Positions 29,159 to 38,329 of a DNA stretch of 47,589 nucleotides are shown here, one piece after another (within the stretch, counting starts at the first letter, position 1; each line of letters opens with the position of its first letter). Origin of the DNA: DTNV01 sp964388435 (GTDB taxonomy: Archaea; Micrarchaeota; Micrarchaeia; Norongarragalinales; UBA8480); contig CAYMAH010000003.1 of NCBI GenBank assembly GCA_964388435.1, positions 1 through 47,589 on the forward strand. Direction: 5' to 3'. The notes under the pieces were generated by a model. The model was not told the origin of the DNA. It made no database searches and saw only the letters and a list, made by a program, of their open reading frames with translations. Made by a program: the position numbers and the translations under genes.

Positions 29159-30759
29159 GTCATTTTTTTGACTATTAATAAAACTATTAAAAATAAAAAG
29201 GTTACAGTCAAACCCAAGAGCAGAGGATTTAAACTAAATGAGCCAGTTTCAAGAGGAGTTGAAGTTAGGTTTTGACTCTGCCCTGGTGGTTGAATGTTTA
29301 TGAGAAAAGTTTGAGTATAATTCTTGTCATTCCACGTAGTGGTCAGCGAGCCGCTCTCGTTTGATTTTGGAAGGACAAAAAGATAGCTCTGTTGCAGCTG
29401 CTCGCCTGGATTTAGACTTAAATCCTGCCTGAAATTTTCACCGCCAAGCACGGCGTTTTGTGTTAAATTCAACAATTCACTTCCTGTGTTTGAAATTGTT
29501 GAAATAATATTTAATCCCGTATTGTTTTGATATATTATCAACGGAGATAGTTGAAACCCTTGAGTAGTGTTTATTTTTGCTTGATTATTACCTGTGAAAA
29601 AGTTCTGTTGATAACCTCCTAGATAATCGACTTTAACGGTATAATTGTAAAGGTAATTGTTTTTCATTTGAGGGGTTAGAATGTTCCACACTGCTGTTTG
29701 ATTTTCAAATGGTTGCAGATAAATAAGCTGGTCAGCCGGGGAAAGAAGGCTGACTCCTTCAGGTACGCTTAGAAAAACAGGAGTTGCTATAACTCTGTTT
29801 ACATCGCTTTTAACAAAGGCTTTTATTGTCTCAAAAGAATTACTTCCCACAGCCTGACTTGGAGTTTCAAGATCAACGGACACCACGCTGAAATTAGAAA
29901 ATTGAACAAGAGTGGCGTTAAGGGAAGAGTTAAGGGTTACTGAGTTCAAGTCAAAGTTTCCGGTTCCAGTCAAAATATTGTTCACAACGCTTTGATCAAC
30001 TCCTTCAGCCATCTCAATATGAGTTGCGTCGAGAATGAAAGCCTCGTCAAAGGTGGGATCTACTGGATACCACTGACCGTTGATGTAAACTTCGGCCCAT
30101 GCATGCAAAGCCCATGAATTTCCATTGTAAACCATCCCCGCCACAAATTTTGCCGGGATTCCCACGCTTCTTGCCAGGGCTATGAAAAGATGCGAAAACT
30201 CCGAGCACTTACCTATTCTGTTCTGCAACACCCAGCTTGAAGTCATTATAACTGTGCTTAAACCAGCTCCCTGATATTGTACATTGTTGTGGACCCAAGA
30301 AGTCAATAAAGCAACTTGTTGGAAAGGGTCGGTTACATTTCCTATTATTTGTAAGGCGGTTTGAGTTGTTTCAGGGTTTAGTATGACATAGGTGCTGGAT
30401 TTAAGATATTTTGGATCGTTACTTCCAAATCCAATCCAATTCAAATAGTTGACCGTAGCTTGTTGGATGTTCAAGTTTATTTGCTGGTTTTGCTTGGTTG
30501 GGTCAAGCTGAAAGGAAAGCTGGATGTTTCCGTTTGAATCAACCGCTGAAGTGTAAGGTTGGGTTGCGGCTAGAACTACGTTCTGAGCAGAGGTGTTGTA
30601 AAACCCAAGTATTTTCAAGAAAAGCGAGGCTGGCTGCTGGCCATTTAAACTTACTGCATAAGTTAAATTGGCGCTTATAGTAGAAGAGCCTATCGAAAAA
30701 GGGTTAACTGCATTAAGAAGAGCAGTTGAAAATATTAACAAAATGACTGTTTTTAGCAT
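29149..30759 (-). CDS. Secreted, membrane-anchored transglutaminase-like protein
   Basis: 536 aa. Signal peptide (1-17), a beta-rich N-terminal domain, then a transglutaminase-like core: Cys185 in RIGKCSEFSH, His219 in WALHAWAEVYING and Asp234 in YPVDPTFDEA form the triad of cysteine-protease-fold transglutaminase homologues. C-terminal beta-sandwich-like repeats and one membrane helix (LLLGLTVTFLFLIVLLIV) follow. It probably cleaves or cross-links peptide bonds at the cell surface. The last codons and TAG stop lie within the first ten bases of tRNA-Gly. Confidence 0.9.
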   Translation of the reverse strand: MLKTVILLIFSTALLNAVNPFSIGSSTISANLTYAVSLNGQQPASLFLKILGFYNTSAQNVVLAATQPYTSAVDSNGNIQLSFQLDPTKQNQQINLNIQQATVNYLNWIGFGSNDPKYLKSSTYVILNPETTQTALQIIGNVTDPFQQVALLTSWVHNNVQYQGAGLSTVIMTSSWVLQNRIGKCSEFSHLFIALARSVGIPAKFVAGMVYNGNSWALHAWAEVYINGQWYPVDPTFDEAFILDATHIEMAEGVDQSVVNNILTGTGNFDLNSVTLNSSLNATLVQFSNFSVVSVDLETPSQAVGSNSFETIKAFVKSDVNRVIATPVFLSVPEGVSLLSPADQLIYLQPFENQTAVWNILTPQMKNNYLYNYTVKVDYLGGYQQNFFTGNNQAKINTTQGFQLSPLIIYQNNTGLNIISTISNTGSELLNLTQNAVLGGENFRQDLSLNPGEQLQQSYLFVLPKSNESGSLTTTWNDKNYTQTFLINIQPPGQSQNLTSTPLETGSFSLNPLLLGLTVTFLFLIVLLIVKKMTRS

Positions 30760-30802
30760 TCTTGTTAATATTACGGTTTAGGATTTTAAATTTATCTAAT
30801 TT

Positions 30803-31576
30803 TTATTTGATTACTTTTTTAAGAGTGTTTACAAAGTGGGGGGATTTAAGCCACAGACCCACTTCCTCGTCAGGGTGAGTGTCCTCTCCAGTAAGGAAAA
30901 ACAACGCCTGATTGTCAACCAAAACGAATCTTGAAGGAATGTCTTTGGTGATATGAGAATCTACTTCAAACTTTGAAGGTTTTGAAAGCCCTACTGTTTT
31001 AACAATCACTCCTCTTTCTCTTGCCTTTTTGAGTATTCCATAGTGCTCTGAGAATTTTCTTTCAAGCCCCGAGGGAGTGGAGGTTATTGTAATAGAATCT
31101 TTTGCGTTGCCGAACATTGAGGCAAGCTTGCTGTAAATTGCATTTCTGCCTCTTATTGTCCAAACCCCGTCTTCTATGCTGAATTTTTCATTTGAAGGGT
31201 TGTTTTTGAGCATTCCGCTAATCGATTCAGCGTTTTTCTCGATTCTTTCAAGCTCTGATTGAAGCTGACTTGTTTTCTGCTTTTTAAGAGTGATTAATGC
31301 CTCGTTTAAGGGTATAGCGGAGTATTTAACCGGTCTTCCGCTTTCCATCATCACGAATCCCTTGTATTGAAGGGAGGATAAAACGTCGTAGACTCTTGGT
31401 CTTGGAAGCTCTGCTTTTTCGCTTAATTCACCGGCACTGCAATCTCCAGTTGTGTTAAGCGCGTGGTATGCTTTTGCTTCATATTCGTTTAACCCTAGAG
31501 TTTTCAATTGACTTATTACTTCCTGATTCTGAGGCATGAGATTATTAATATTGGTCATGGTTTTAAAACCTTTCAT
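30803..31576 (-). CDS. TrmB-family transcriptional regulator
   Basis: 257 aa from ATG 31576 (an ATG at 31558, with GGTT upstream, is an alternative). Residues about 20-85 form a winged helix (EYEAKAYHALNTTGDCSAGE..LPRPRVYDVLSSL), followed by a coiled-coil linker and a phospholipase D-like/TrmB effector domain (SITITSTPSGLERKF.., DNQALFFLTGEDTH). TrmB proteins regulate sugar and metabolic genes. It is divergent from a surface-protein gene with operator-like repeats between. Confidence 0.9.
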   Translation of the reverse strand: MKGFKTMTNINNLMPQNQEVISQLKTLGLNEYEAKAYHALNTTGDCSAGELSEKAELPRPRVYDVLSSLQYKGFVMMESGRPVKYSAIPLNEALITLKKQKTSQLQSELERIEKNAESISGMLKNNPSNEKFSIEDGVWTIRGRNAIYSKLASMFGNAKDSITITSTPSGLERKFSEHYGILKKARERGVIVKTVGLSKPSKFEVDSHITKDIPSRFVLVDNQALFFLTGEDTHPDEEVGLWLKSPHFVNTLKKVIK

Positions 31577-31624
31577 TTTATCTGAACCTTTTTTTTCTTT
31601 GATATAGTTTAAACACAAACTAGT

Positions 31625-31632
31625 ATTTAAAT
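31625..31632 (-). promoter_or_regulatory. TATA box of the trmB-like gene
   Basis: TTTAAATA on the minus strand, inside CATTTAAATACTA, stands 49-57 nt upstream of the preferred ATG at 31576, giving a short leader. It lies beside the first TAGTAACAA copy at 31648. Confidence 0.5.
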
Positions 31633-31647
31633 GTATTTACAGGTGAA

Positions 31648-31697
31648 TAGTAACAAAACACAACATTTAAATACTTGTTACTACATATTAGTAACAA
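31648..31697. promoter_or_regulatory. Three-copy TAGTAACAA operator-like element
   Basis: TAGTAACAA occurs at 31648-31656 and 31689-31697, and its exact reverse complement TTGTTACTA at 31675-31683. Sites 1 and 2 form an inverted pair, sites 2 and 3 a second. The TATA box ATTTAAATA (31665-31673) of the surface-protein gene is enclosed by sites 1 and 2, and the predicted start of transcription is near 31695, in site 3. Layout fits repression by the divergent TrmB protein, with autoregulation. Confidence 0.6.
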
Positions 31698-31734
31698 CAA
31701 AATAAGAAATTGTGGGTTTGAAAAGGTGATTTTT

Positions 31735-33219
31735 ATGAAAAATTATATTTTGGCTTTAATCACGCTGATTTCAATTTCAGTTTTTGCAAGCGCTTTAAGC
31801 GTTCAAAGCAGTCCAAATTCAGCGCAGATTTTCGCAGGGCAGACTACGAGCTACATCAAAATTTGGTTTACAAACACTGAAAATCAAAACGTCAACTATT
31901 ATGTCAACGCTCAAAGCCAGTTGGAGGCAAGAGTAAGTCCTTCTTCAGGATCTCTCCAGCCCGGTGAAACGGGATTGGCTGAAATTTCAATGCAAGCCCC
32001 TTCGTGTTTTGAAGGAGTTTTTCATGTTTTGACCACGGTCCAGTTTTCTGACGGCGAGTCTCAAACAATAGACACTCCAATAAACGTTATAAATCAAATT
32101 CAATGCGCCAACTACATTCAAAATCAAGATTATTCTCAAACCGGTTTTCCGTCAAATTCAAATTCCACTCTTCAGCCGATTCAAAGCACCATTAAATTTG
32201 AAAGTTACTTCAACCCAACTTATTATAATATAAAAATGGTAAGTTCAACCACAATCATTTCAAACGGAGTGCAAAGCATCATTCCATTAAAACTGATAAA
32301 TGAAGGAGCTTCATCCAGTTTTCAGCTTGTCATCATAAACGCAGAACCAAATCTCAACGTTAATTTCAATGAAAATAATTTCAACATTCTAACAAATGAA
32401 GTGGAAACAATTTACATGAGCGTTAAGCCTGAAAATCTACAGCCAGGAACATATCCGATAGAAGTCGAAGTGATCCAAGGCCAGCAAGTGGTTTCAGACA
32501 GCATTGTTTATGTTGAAATAAAATCAATCTACAATGCTCAGCTAGCGCTTCCTCAAAGCGTTTCCTGCCAAAGCCAAATACAAGGAAGTATTACAAACAC
32601 TGGCAACGCGGCCGACACTTACATTTTAAGCTCCAACGGAGTTTTGAATGAAACCAGTTTAACGCTTAATCCTGGCGAAACAGGGTTTTTCAGCATTGAA
32701 TCTGAAAATCAAACACAAGTGATGGTTGAAGCCAAAAGCGAAAACATTCAAGGCAACGCGACCACCACAATTAACTGCAACAATCTGGTTGAGCTTCCGG
32801 CAATTCTAGTCACCAACAACAATAATTACACCCTACCTAACGTGACAGTCACAGCCACAGACATTCCAGCCAATTGGGACGTGCTTTCAGAACCTCCCGT
32901 CGACATGCAACCAGGAGAAAGTAGAAATTTTACGGTATACCTAAGGGAGAACACTGCTGCAAGCAATGTTCAGCCAACCGCAGTTGTGAAAAGCAATGGA
33001 AATATTATCAGTCAAAAGCAAATGCCTGTTTTGAACGGCAATTTAACGGGGTATGTCACCGGAGTATTCGACAATAACCTTGTAACTATAGGAGTTATAG
33101 TCTTCATCGCCATTCTTGTAGCAGTATACTCAACAAAAGCCAAGCTTGAGGAGGTTGAAGAGCAAAGCTATCAGCAGAAAATCCAGTCAATAAAAAACCA
33201 GATTTCAAGTCCAAAATAA
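31735..33219 (+). CDS. Secreted, membrane-anchored beta-sandwich protein
   Basis: 494 aa from ATG 31735 (GGTG just upstream; the longer open frame to 31675 crosses the TATA/operator region). Signal peptide 1-18 ending SALS. Repeated Ig-like/CARDB or NEW3-type beta-sandwich repeats (..GSLQPGETGLAEISMQAP.., LNPGETGFFSIES, MQPGESRNFTVYL), many sequons, one membrane helix near the C terminus (LVTIGVIVFIAILVAVYS) and a cytoplasmic tail. Likely an S-layer-associated surface protein controlled by TrmB. Confidence 0.85.
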   Translation: MKNYILALITLISISVFASALSVQSSPNSAQIFAGQTTSYIKIWFTNTENQNVNYYVNAQSQLEARVSPSSGSLQPGETGLAEISMQAPSCFEGVFHVLTTVQFSDGESQTIDTPINVINQIQCANYIQNQDYSQTGFPSNSNSTLQPIQSTIKFESYFNPTYYNIKMVSSTTIISNGVQSIIPLKLINEGASSSFQLVIINAEPNLNVNFNENNFNILTNEVETIYMSVKPENLQPGTYPIEVEVIQGQQVVSDSIVYVEIKSIYNAQLALPQSVSCQSQIQGSITNTGNAADTYILSSNGVLNETSLTLNPGETGFFSIESENQTQVMVEAKSENIQGNATTTINCNNLVELPAILVTNNNNYTLPNVTVTATDIPANWDVLSEPPVDMQPGESRNFTVYLRENTAASNVQPTAVVKSNGNIISQKQMPVLNGNLTGYVTGVFDNNLVTIGVIVFIAILVAVYSTKAKLEEVEEQSYQQKIQSIKNQISSPK

Positions 33220-33227
33220 AAAAGGAA

Positions 33228-33245
33228 AGGGTTTAAAAAAACCCT
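33228..33245 (+). terminator. 7-bp hairpin after the surface-protein gene
   Basis: AGGGTTT (33228-33234) and AAACCCT (33239-33245) with an AAAA loop, 9 nt after the stop. Probable transcript end. Confidence 0.5.
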
Positions 33246-33293
33246 CCCTTCTCAAAAATAATTAAAATTATTTTGGTTTAAAATCTGATTAAA

Positions 33294-33908
33294 ATGAATT
33301 CTAATACAATAGCAGTTGACTTTGACGGAGTTATCTGCAACAGTTTGGAGACAATAGCTAATAGCCTTGAAAAGAAATACAGAGTTAACCTTCACCCCAT
33401 TAAAACGCCATACATTTCTGAAATGATAAAATCTTCAAAAAGTGAAAGACTTAAACTAGATTTTGCTGATGACTTATTGAATGAAAAAATATGCGGGCTT
33501 TTCAACGATGCGTATGAAAGTGGTGAAACAAAAATAACTGAAAATGAAATACCCGAAATCCTGAAAAAATTTAGAAAAAGATTCAAGGTGGATATTGTAA
33601 CTTCAACCCCTTATTTTAAAGGAGCGTGTAAATGGCTTGAAAAAGAAAAAATAATCAAAGGGGTAAATTACGACGGAATAATTCATGTTGACCATAATTC
33701 AAGAAAAAAAGAAAAAACTGATGCTTTTTTGATAATAGAGGATTACCTTAAAAACGCTTTGGATTTTACTGAAAACGGAAATTTTGCGATTATTCTTAAA
33801 AAACCATGGAACGAGAATGAATTAAAAAAGATTACGGAGGAAAATGAAAGAATAATCGCAGTTGAATCCTGGTTTGAAATAGATAAAATAATTGCGGAAA
33901 TAGAATAG
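33294..33908 (+). CDS. HAD-superfamily 5'-nucleotidase-like hydrolase
   Basis: 204 aa. Motif I DFDGVICNS (Asp9 and Asp11 as nucleophile and acid), motif II VTSTPYF (Thr), motif III Lys region (KKEKTDAFL) and motif IV IIEDYLKNAL. The size and the helical cap resemble the NT5C/deoxyribonucleotidase group. Likely dephosphorylates a nucleotide or similar small phosphoester in the cytoplasm; substrate unclear. Confidence 0.85.
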   Translation: MNSNTIAVDFDGVICNSLETIANSLEKKYRVNLHPIKTPYISEMIKSSKSERLKLDFADDLLNEKICGLFNDAYESGETKITENEIPEILKKFRKRFKVDIVTSTPYFKGACKWLEKEKIIKGVNYDGIIHVDHNSRKKEKTDAFLIIEDYLKNALDFTENGNFAIILKKPWNENELKKITEENERIIAVESWFEIDKIIAEIE

Positions 33909-33948
33909 CGAAAAAGTTAAAAACACGTAAATCAAATTTTAAAACACA

Positions 33949-34131
33949 ATGAATCAGAAAGCACAGGGAAGTTTGGAGTACATTCTTTTAGTTTCATCAG
34001 TGCTTTTTTTCATTGTTATTGTTATAGTAATAATTAAATCAACAGTTTTGGCTCCGGCAGCAAACAGCACCAATGCAAGCTCTGGAAATTATATTAATAT
34101 TTTAAACAACTTCACAAACACAAGCAGTTGA
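33949..34131 (+). CDS. Class III signal peptide mini-protein (pilin-like)
   Basis: 60 aa: MNQKAQGSLEYILLVSSVLF, a hydrophobic helix (VIVIVIIKSTVLAP) and a polar tail with several sequons (NSTNASSGN). QGSLE is the class III QxSxE motif, with cleavage expected before Q6 by an EppA-type peptidase. Like the protein at 18691 the mature form is a minimal pilin. The next gene starts 9 nt after its stop. Confidence 0.83.
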   Translation: MNQKAQGSLEYILLVSSVLFFIVIVIVIIKSTVLAPAANSTNASSGNYINILNNFTNTSS

Positions 34132-34140
34132 ATTTAAAAA

Positions 34141-34428
34141 ATGGTTTGGAACAGAAGAAGCATAATCAAGGAAAAGAAAGGCAACGGTTTTGCAAACGTT
34201 CTAGCCGACGGAAGAAGCGAAATCCATTACAACAGCAAAATTTCTGAACCTAAGATTGAAAGCTCGGCTGAAAAAAACAATCTTAAAGCAGTCAAGAGAA
34301 AAAACGCCATTATTTTCACTAAAAATGGAGAAGAAGTTGCAAAGCTCATAGACTATAATCTTTTAATTATAAGAAAAGAAGCCGATAAAAGGATAGGGTT
34401 AAGCCTAGCTGAAGATTTAGAGAGTTAA
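34141..34428 (+). CDS. Small basic cytoplasmic protein, unknown
   Basis: 95 aa, no signal peptide or membrane helix. Contains IIKEKKGNGFANVLADGRSE, NAIIFTKNGEEVAKLIDYNL, a predicted beta-alpha fold. It is closely coupled to the pilin-like gene at 33949 (gap 9 nt), so may take part in its function, though that is inference from position only. No known family recognised. Confidence 0.65.
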   Translation: MVWNRRSIIKEKKGNGFANVLADGRSEIHYNSKISEPKIESSAEKNNLKAVKRKNAIIFTKNGEEVAKLIDYNLLIIRKEADKRIGLSLAEDLES

Positions 34429-34459
34429 AAACACACTTATCAAGTTAAATTTTAAAATT

Positions 34460-37153
34460 TTAGTTTTCATTGCAGTACGGCCTGTATTCGCAAGTAGAGC
34501 ATTGATAGCCCGGATTGCATTGGAAAGAATTGTTGTAGTCTGAGTTTATCTTTTTTGCTATTTCCACAAGTTTTTGCTTTATGGCTTCAAGTGGCTCTTC
34601 AACATTTTTTCCAATTATTTTGCCGTTTTTAAGACGATAGGCTATTGTTTTTTCTTTAAGGCTTTCTATTTTTAGAACGGTTGGCTCCAACCCCCGCTTT
34701 TGCAGTGCCAAAGCGTAGAGGCCAAGCTGCATCAGCTGGACTTTTACAAAAGGAGGCGATCCGGTTTTGTAGTCTATTATTTCAAACCCATTTTCGGTTT
34801 TATCATACCTATCTATCCTTCCAGTAAATTTAAAGCCTTCAAGTTCAATTGTGAAAAAATCTTCTGTTTTGATTATGTTTTTAAGCGTGTCTTTGTTTCT
34901 TTCCCAAAAGATTTTGAGCATTCTCATTATTTCCCTTTGATCGAAATTGAATTGCTGATTTTTTGACTCAAAAAGCTTTTTAAGCTCGTCAAAGCTTTTA
35001 ATGTCCTTGGCTTCTTTTAGCAGGTCGTGAACGAAAGTTCCAACGAGTAGCGGTTTGGAAGGCTCTGTTTCGAATCCCAAAAGGTGCTTAAATTCAAAAT
35101 ATTTAGGGCATTTAAGATAGCTTTCTATTGAAGAGAAGGACAATGAATTTATTTTCAATCCAAATTCCTTAACTTCTTTCTCAACCACAGTTGTTTTGAT
35201 TTTAGGCTTGATTATTTCATAGTTTTCAAGTTCGTTTATGAATTTTACGGGTTCTAAGTCTCTTTTTGATTTCAGCGGTCGGGTGATATAGAGTTTTTTT
35301 CTTGCTCTTGTCATCGCCACGTAGAAGAGCCTTCTCTCCTCGTTTTCCCTTTCTTTTTTCAGCGCGTATTTAAGGTCATTGTCTCTTGTCATTTTGTAAA
35401 CATATTTTTTTGAGAGAATGTTTTTCAGAAACTCGTGAAATTCAAGCGGTATCAAGTCAGACTGCTTGTGGTTTGGAAAAAAACCCTCCTTGGAAGCGTT
35501 CATTATGAAAACCGCGTCGAATTCAAGCCCTTTGGAAGCGTGGATTGTCATCAACTTGACATTTTCTCCTGTTGAAGGCTTGTCTTCCACTTCAACGCTT
35601 CCATTCCTTGCTATTTCAACAAAATCAAGAAAGTCCTTTAGGCTAGAATTTTCAGCTTCAAAGTTTTTTATGAAAAGTTCAAAGTCGTTGAAATCAGTCA
35701 AAGCCCTCCGGTCATCCCTTGAAGCGTAAGTTTTGGTTATGTCAAACACCTCGCAGACTTTTTCAAGAGTTTTATGTAGCCCCTCGGCGCTTATTTCATT
35801 AAGCTTTTTTACCACGCTTTTCAACTTTTCATTTTCAACCATGTTTTTGGCTATTATTTCTTTGATAGGAGTTTGGTATTTTTTTTTAAAATCAGTCAAT
35901 TGTTTTATTGTTTTTTTATCCGCCCCGTTAAGCTCGAATATTTTCAAAAGAGACAATTCTGAAGATTGAGAGGGTTTTTCAAAACCATTCAAAACCTGAA
36001 GGTAAGCCAAAGCTTCCTTGACTATTTGAGTGTTAAGTATGTCGCTTCCTACAAGTTCAAACGGAATTCCCAGTTTTTCAAGCTCTTTTTTTAAAATTGT
36101 TGAATGGTGCCTGTACCGATACAAAACACCTATGGTTGAATAATTTTTAAGTTTTATTATCTCGTTTGCTATGAAAGCCGCTTCTGAATCTGGGTTTTCA
36201 CACTCCACCACTTTAACCGTGACCCCTTCAAATGCTGAGTGAAGCAGAATTCCTCTGCCATTATTTTTTATAACGTTGAAAGCCGCTTTAAGGATTTGAT
36301 TAGTTGAACGGTGGTTTTCATTTAAGGTTATTTTTTCAGGCTTAAAAAAAGATTCAAACTTATCTATGTTGTCGTTTTTAGCTCCTCTGAAGCCATAGAT
36401 GCTTTGGTTTTGATCCGCCACTACTGCTATGCTTGAATTTTCAGCTAAAAGTTTGAGAAGTTCAAGCTGGTTGGAATCCACGTCTTGAAACTCATCAACA
36501 GCCATGTGGGTGAAAGCAGGTTTTTTCTCCTTTAAAAGTTCTATTGCTTTAAGCTGCAAATCTTCATAGTCAAGCAGCTTTTCTTCGGCGTTTTTCTCTT
36601 CGTAAAACACCCAAAAATTCAGAAATTTAGCATAGGATTCAAATCTTTTAAAGTCTTCTGCGAAAAAATCCAAGTTAGGAGTTTCAACTCCGGTTAAATT
36701 TTTCACAACATAATCGTCATATGTGCTTTCAAGGTTTTCAAAGCCTGTTTCGCGCAATTTTTTTTCAATTTCTTCAAGCATTCTTCCATATGCTTTTGGA
36801 TTCAAACCCAGGTTTTTGCATTTATTTATTGTTTTAGCGTAAAGCGAAGAGGTTGATTTATCCACTCCGAGACGGTGAATTCTGAGTATTTGAAGGTATT
36901 CTGTTAGGATTTTAAAGTTTAAACCGTTTTCTTTCAAAAACCAGGAGCAAAACCCGTGAAAAGTTTCCACGAAAACCTCTTTCCCCGTTTGGGAGGCCAC
37001 TCTCTGCTTGAGGTTTGAAGCGGCTTCATTTGAAAAGGTAAGACAGAGAATTTTATTTTCTTCAATCCCCTCCTCAACCCATTTCTTAACTTTTTCAGAT
37101 ATGAAAGCGGTTTTTCCAGTTCCAGCTCCAGCGATTACCAATAATTTTTCCAT
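34460..37153 (-). CDS. UvrD-type helicase fused to a Cas4/RecB-like Fe-S nuclease
   Basis: 897 aa. Superfamily 1 helicase: Walker A AGAGTGKTA (8-16), DEFQDVDSNQ (motif II), FYVAMTRARKKLY (motif VI). The last 200 residues are a PD-(D/E)XK nuclease: SIESYLKCPKYFEFKH (first Cys), GTFVHDLL (His), GRIDRYDKTENGFEIIDYKT (Asp..(E/D)xK) and CSTCEYRPYC at the end, giving four Cys for a 4Fe-4S cluster. This is the AddA/AddB layout in a single chain, for DNA end processing. UvrD-like enzymes are rare in archaea. It starts 6 nt after the DHH gene. Confidence 0.93.
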   Translation of the reverse strand: MEKLLVIAGAGTGKTAFISEKVKKWVEEGIEENKILCLTFSNEAASNLKQRVASQTGKEVFVETFHGFCSWFLKENGLNFKILTEYLQILRIHRLGVDKSTSSLYAKTINKCKNLGLNPKAYGRMLEEIEKKLRETGFENLESTYDDYVVKNLTGVETPNLDFFAEDFKRFESYAKFLNFWVFYEEKNAEEKLLDYEDLQLKAIELLKEKKPAFTHMAVDEFQDVDSNQLELLKLLAENSSIAVVADQNQSIYGFRGAKNDNIDKFESFFKPEKITLNENHRSTNQILKAAFNVIKNNGRGILLHSAFEGVTVKVVECENPDSEAAFIANEIIKLKNYSTIGVLYRYRHHSTILKKELEKLGIPFELVGSDILNTQIVKEALAYLQVLNGFEKPSQSSELSLLKIFELNGADKKTIKQLTDFKKKYQTPIKEIIAKNMVENEKLKSVVKKLNEISAEGLHKTLEKVCEVFDITKTYASRDDRRALTDFNDFELFIKNFEAENSSLKDFLDFVEIARNGSVEVEDKPSTGENVKLMTIHASKGLEFDAVFIMNASKEGFFPNHKQSDLIPLEFHEFLKNILSKKYVYKMTRDNDLKYALKKERENEERRLFYVAMTRARKKLYITRPLKSKRDLEPVKFINELENYEIIKPKIKTTVVEKEVKEFGLKINSLSFSSIESYLKCPKYFEFKHLLGFETEPSKPLLVGTFVHDLLKEAKDIKSFDELKKLFESKNQQFNFDQREIMRMLKIFWERNKDTLKNIIKTEDFFTIELEGFKFTGRIDRYDKTENGFEIIDYKTGSPPFVKVQLMQLGLYALALQKRGLEPTVLKIESLKEKTIAYRLKNGKIIGKNVEEPLEAIKQKLVEIAKKINSDYNNSFQCNPGYQCSTCEYRPYCNEN

Positions 37154-37159
37154 TTGCAG

Positions 37160-38206
37160 TCACTTGAATTCAAGGCAAAGTTCAACCGCCCTTCTAAGCA
37201 AAATGTTTGCAAAGCCCACTGGAAACATCAACCCAGCTGCAGCGGCGTGACCACCGCCGGTTATATCGGGGTTTTTGAACTCGTCTTTTATTTTTTTAAT
37301 AACGTCAAACGCTTTAAATCCACTTTCCAAAGCTTTTTGATTTGCCCTGAAAGTTATTGAATTATCGGTCCATGATATGAAAACAGCTGGCTTTTGCGTT
37401 GGATACACGTCTTTCACATAATTGGCAAGAACCGCCCTTGTAGGATAGCCAAACAAGTTAAATCTTGCGGTTATAACTTGAAATTCTTTTTGCTTTACTT
37501 CAAACGACAGCTTTCGGTATGCCTTTTCTATTTTTTCCCTTGCCTCAGCGCTTAACTCTTCAACCTCTTCCTTGTTTTTCAGAGTTTTTTCGAATTTTCC
37601 AAGCGTTGGCTTGACGGTTGAGCGAAGGTAGTATACAACATCCGCCTGCTTTGAAAATTCTTCCTTTCTAAAGGAGCTGTAATCCCCTTCAAGGGCTATT
37701 TCTGCGAATAGCTTCAAATCCTCGTTTTCTGCCATTCTTCTAACCACTTCAAAACATAAATATCCCGCGCAATAATTTGAATTGGAGTTGGAATTATTAA
37801 ACAAAAACGGGTTGACATAAAATGCTTTTTTCTCCTTTTTCATGGGATGATGGTCGATTATGAGCACCTCAATGCCTTTGTCAGCAAGGCTTTTAACCGC
37901 TTCATAGTTATCTTCCCCACTTCCCATATCTGCAAGCACTACCAATTCATAGCTAGAGTCTTCAAGCGCGTCCTGCATTCTGTAAACCACATTCCTCGCC
38001 TGTATGAATTGAACGTTGAATTGAAGTTTATTTTCAATGCAGAATTTTTTCAACCCCCTCCATAAAATCAAACCACTCATTATCCCATCCACGTCGTCAT
38101 GGTGATTTACCACTATCCTCTTTTTTTTAGCTATGCTCTCCGATAGAATGGCGGCTGCTTTTTCAAAGAAAGGTTTTAGCTTCTTGGTCGTTTCATCTTC
38201 TATCAT
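37160..38206 (-). CDS. DHH/DHHA1 phosphoesterase (RecJ/Pde-like)
   Basis: 348 aa from ATG 38206. Motif I is NHHDDVDGI, motif III has DMGSGE, the DHH motif is IDHHPMKK, and the DHHA1 motif is GGGHAAAAGLM near the C terminus. Such enzymes are Mn2+-dependent 5'-3' exonucleases or oligonucleotide/c-di-AMP phosphodiesterases; it could act with the downstream helicase-nuclease, or degrade the c-di-AMP made by the protein at 1198. A TATA box at 38238-38246 lies 32-40 nt upstream. The open frame reaches 38287 but would cross this promoter; GTG 38215 is an alternative. Confidence 0.87.
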   Translation of the reverse strand: MIEDETTKKLKPFFEKAAAILSESIAKKKRIVVNHHDDVDGIMSGLILWRGLKKFCIENKLQFNVQFIQARNVVYRMQDALEDSSYELVVLADMGSGEDNYEAVKSLADKGIEVLIIDHHPMKKEKKAFYVNPFLFNNSNSNSNYCAGYLCFEVVRRMAENEDLKLFAEIALEGDYSSFRKEEFSKQADVVYYLRSTVKPTLGKFEKTLKNKEEVEELSAEAREKIEKAYRKLSFEVKQKEFQVITARFNLFGYPTRAVLANYVKDVYPTQKPAVFISWTDNSITFRANQKALESGFKAFDVIKKIKDEFKNPDITGGGHAAAAGLMFPVGFANILLRRAVELCLEFK

Positions 38207-38237
38207 TTTAAGCACTTGATGGGTTTTGATTAAGAAA

Positions 38238-38246
38238 ATATTTAAA
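38238..38246 (-). promoter_or_regulatory. TATA box of the DHH-helicase operon
   Basis: TTTAAATA on the minus strand, within GGTTTAAATATTTTC. Transcription should start near 38215, giving a leaderless or very short-leader mRNA for the DHH gene and the UvrD-like gene 6 nt behind it. Confidence 0.5.
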
Positions 38247-38329
38247 CCATCCCACCCCCCGTTTCCAACGTTTCCAGCGTTCAGCAAAAAAAATTCAAAC
38301 CAAAAGATTTAATTAAATTCAAGATTTAA

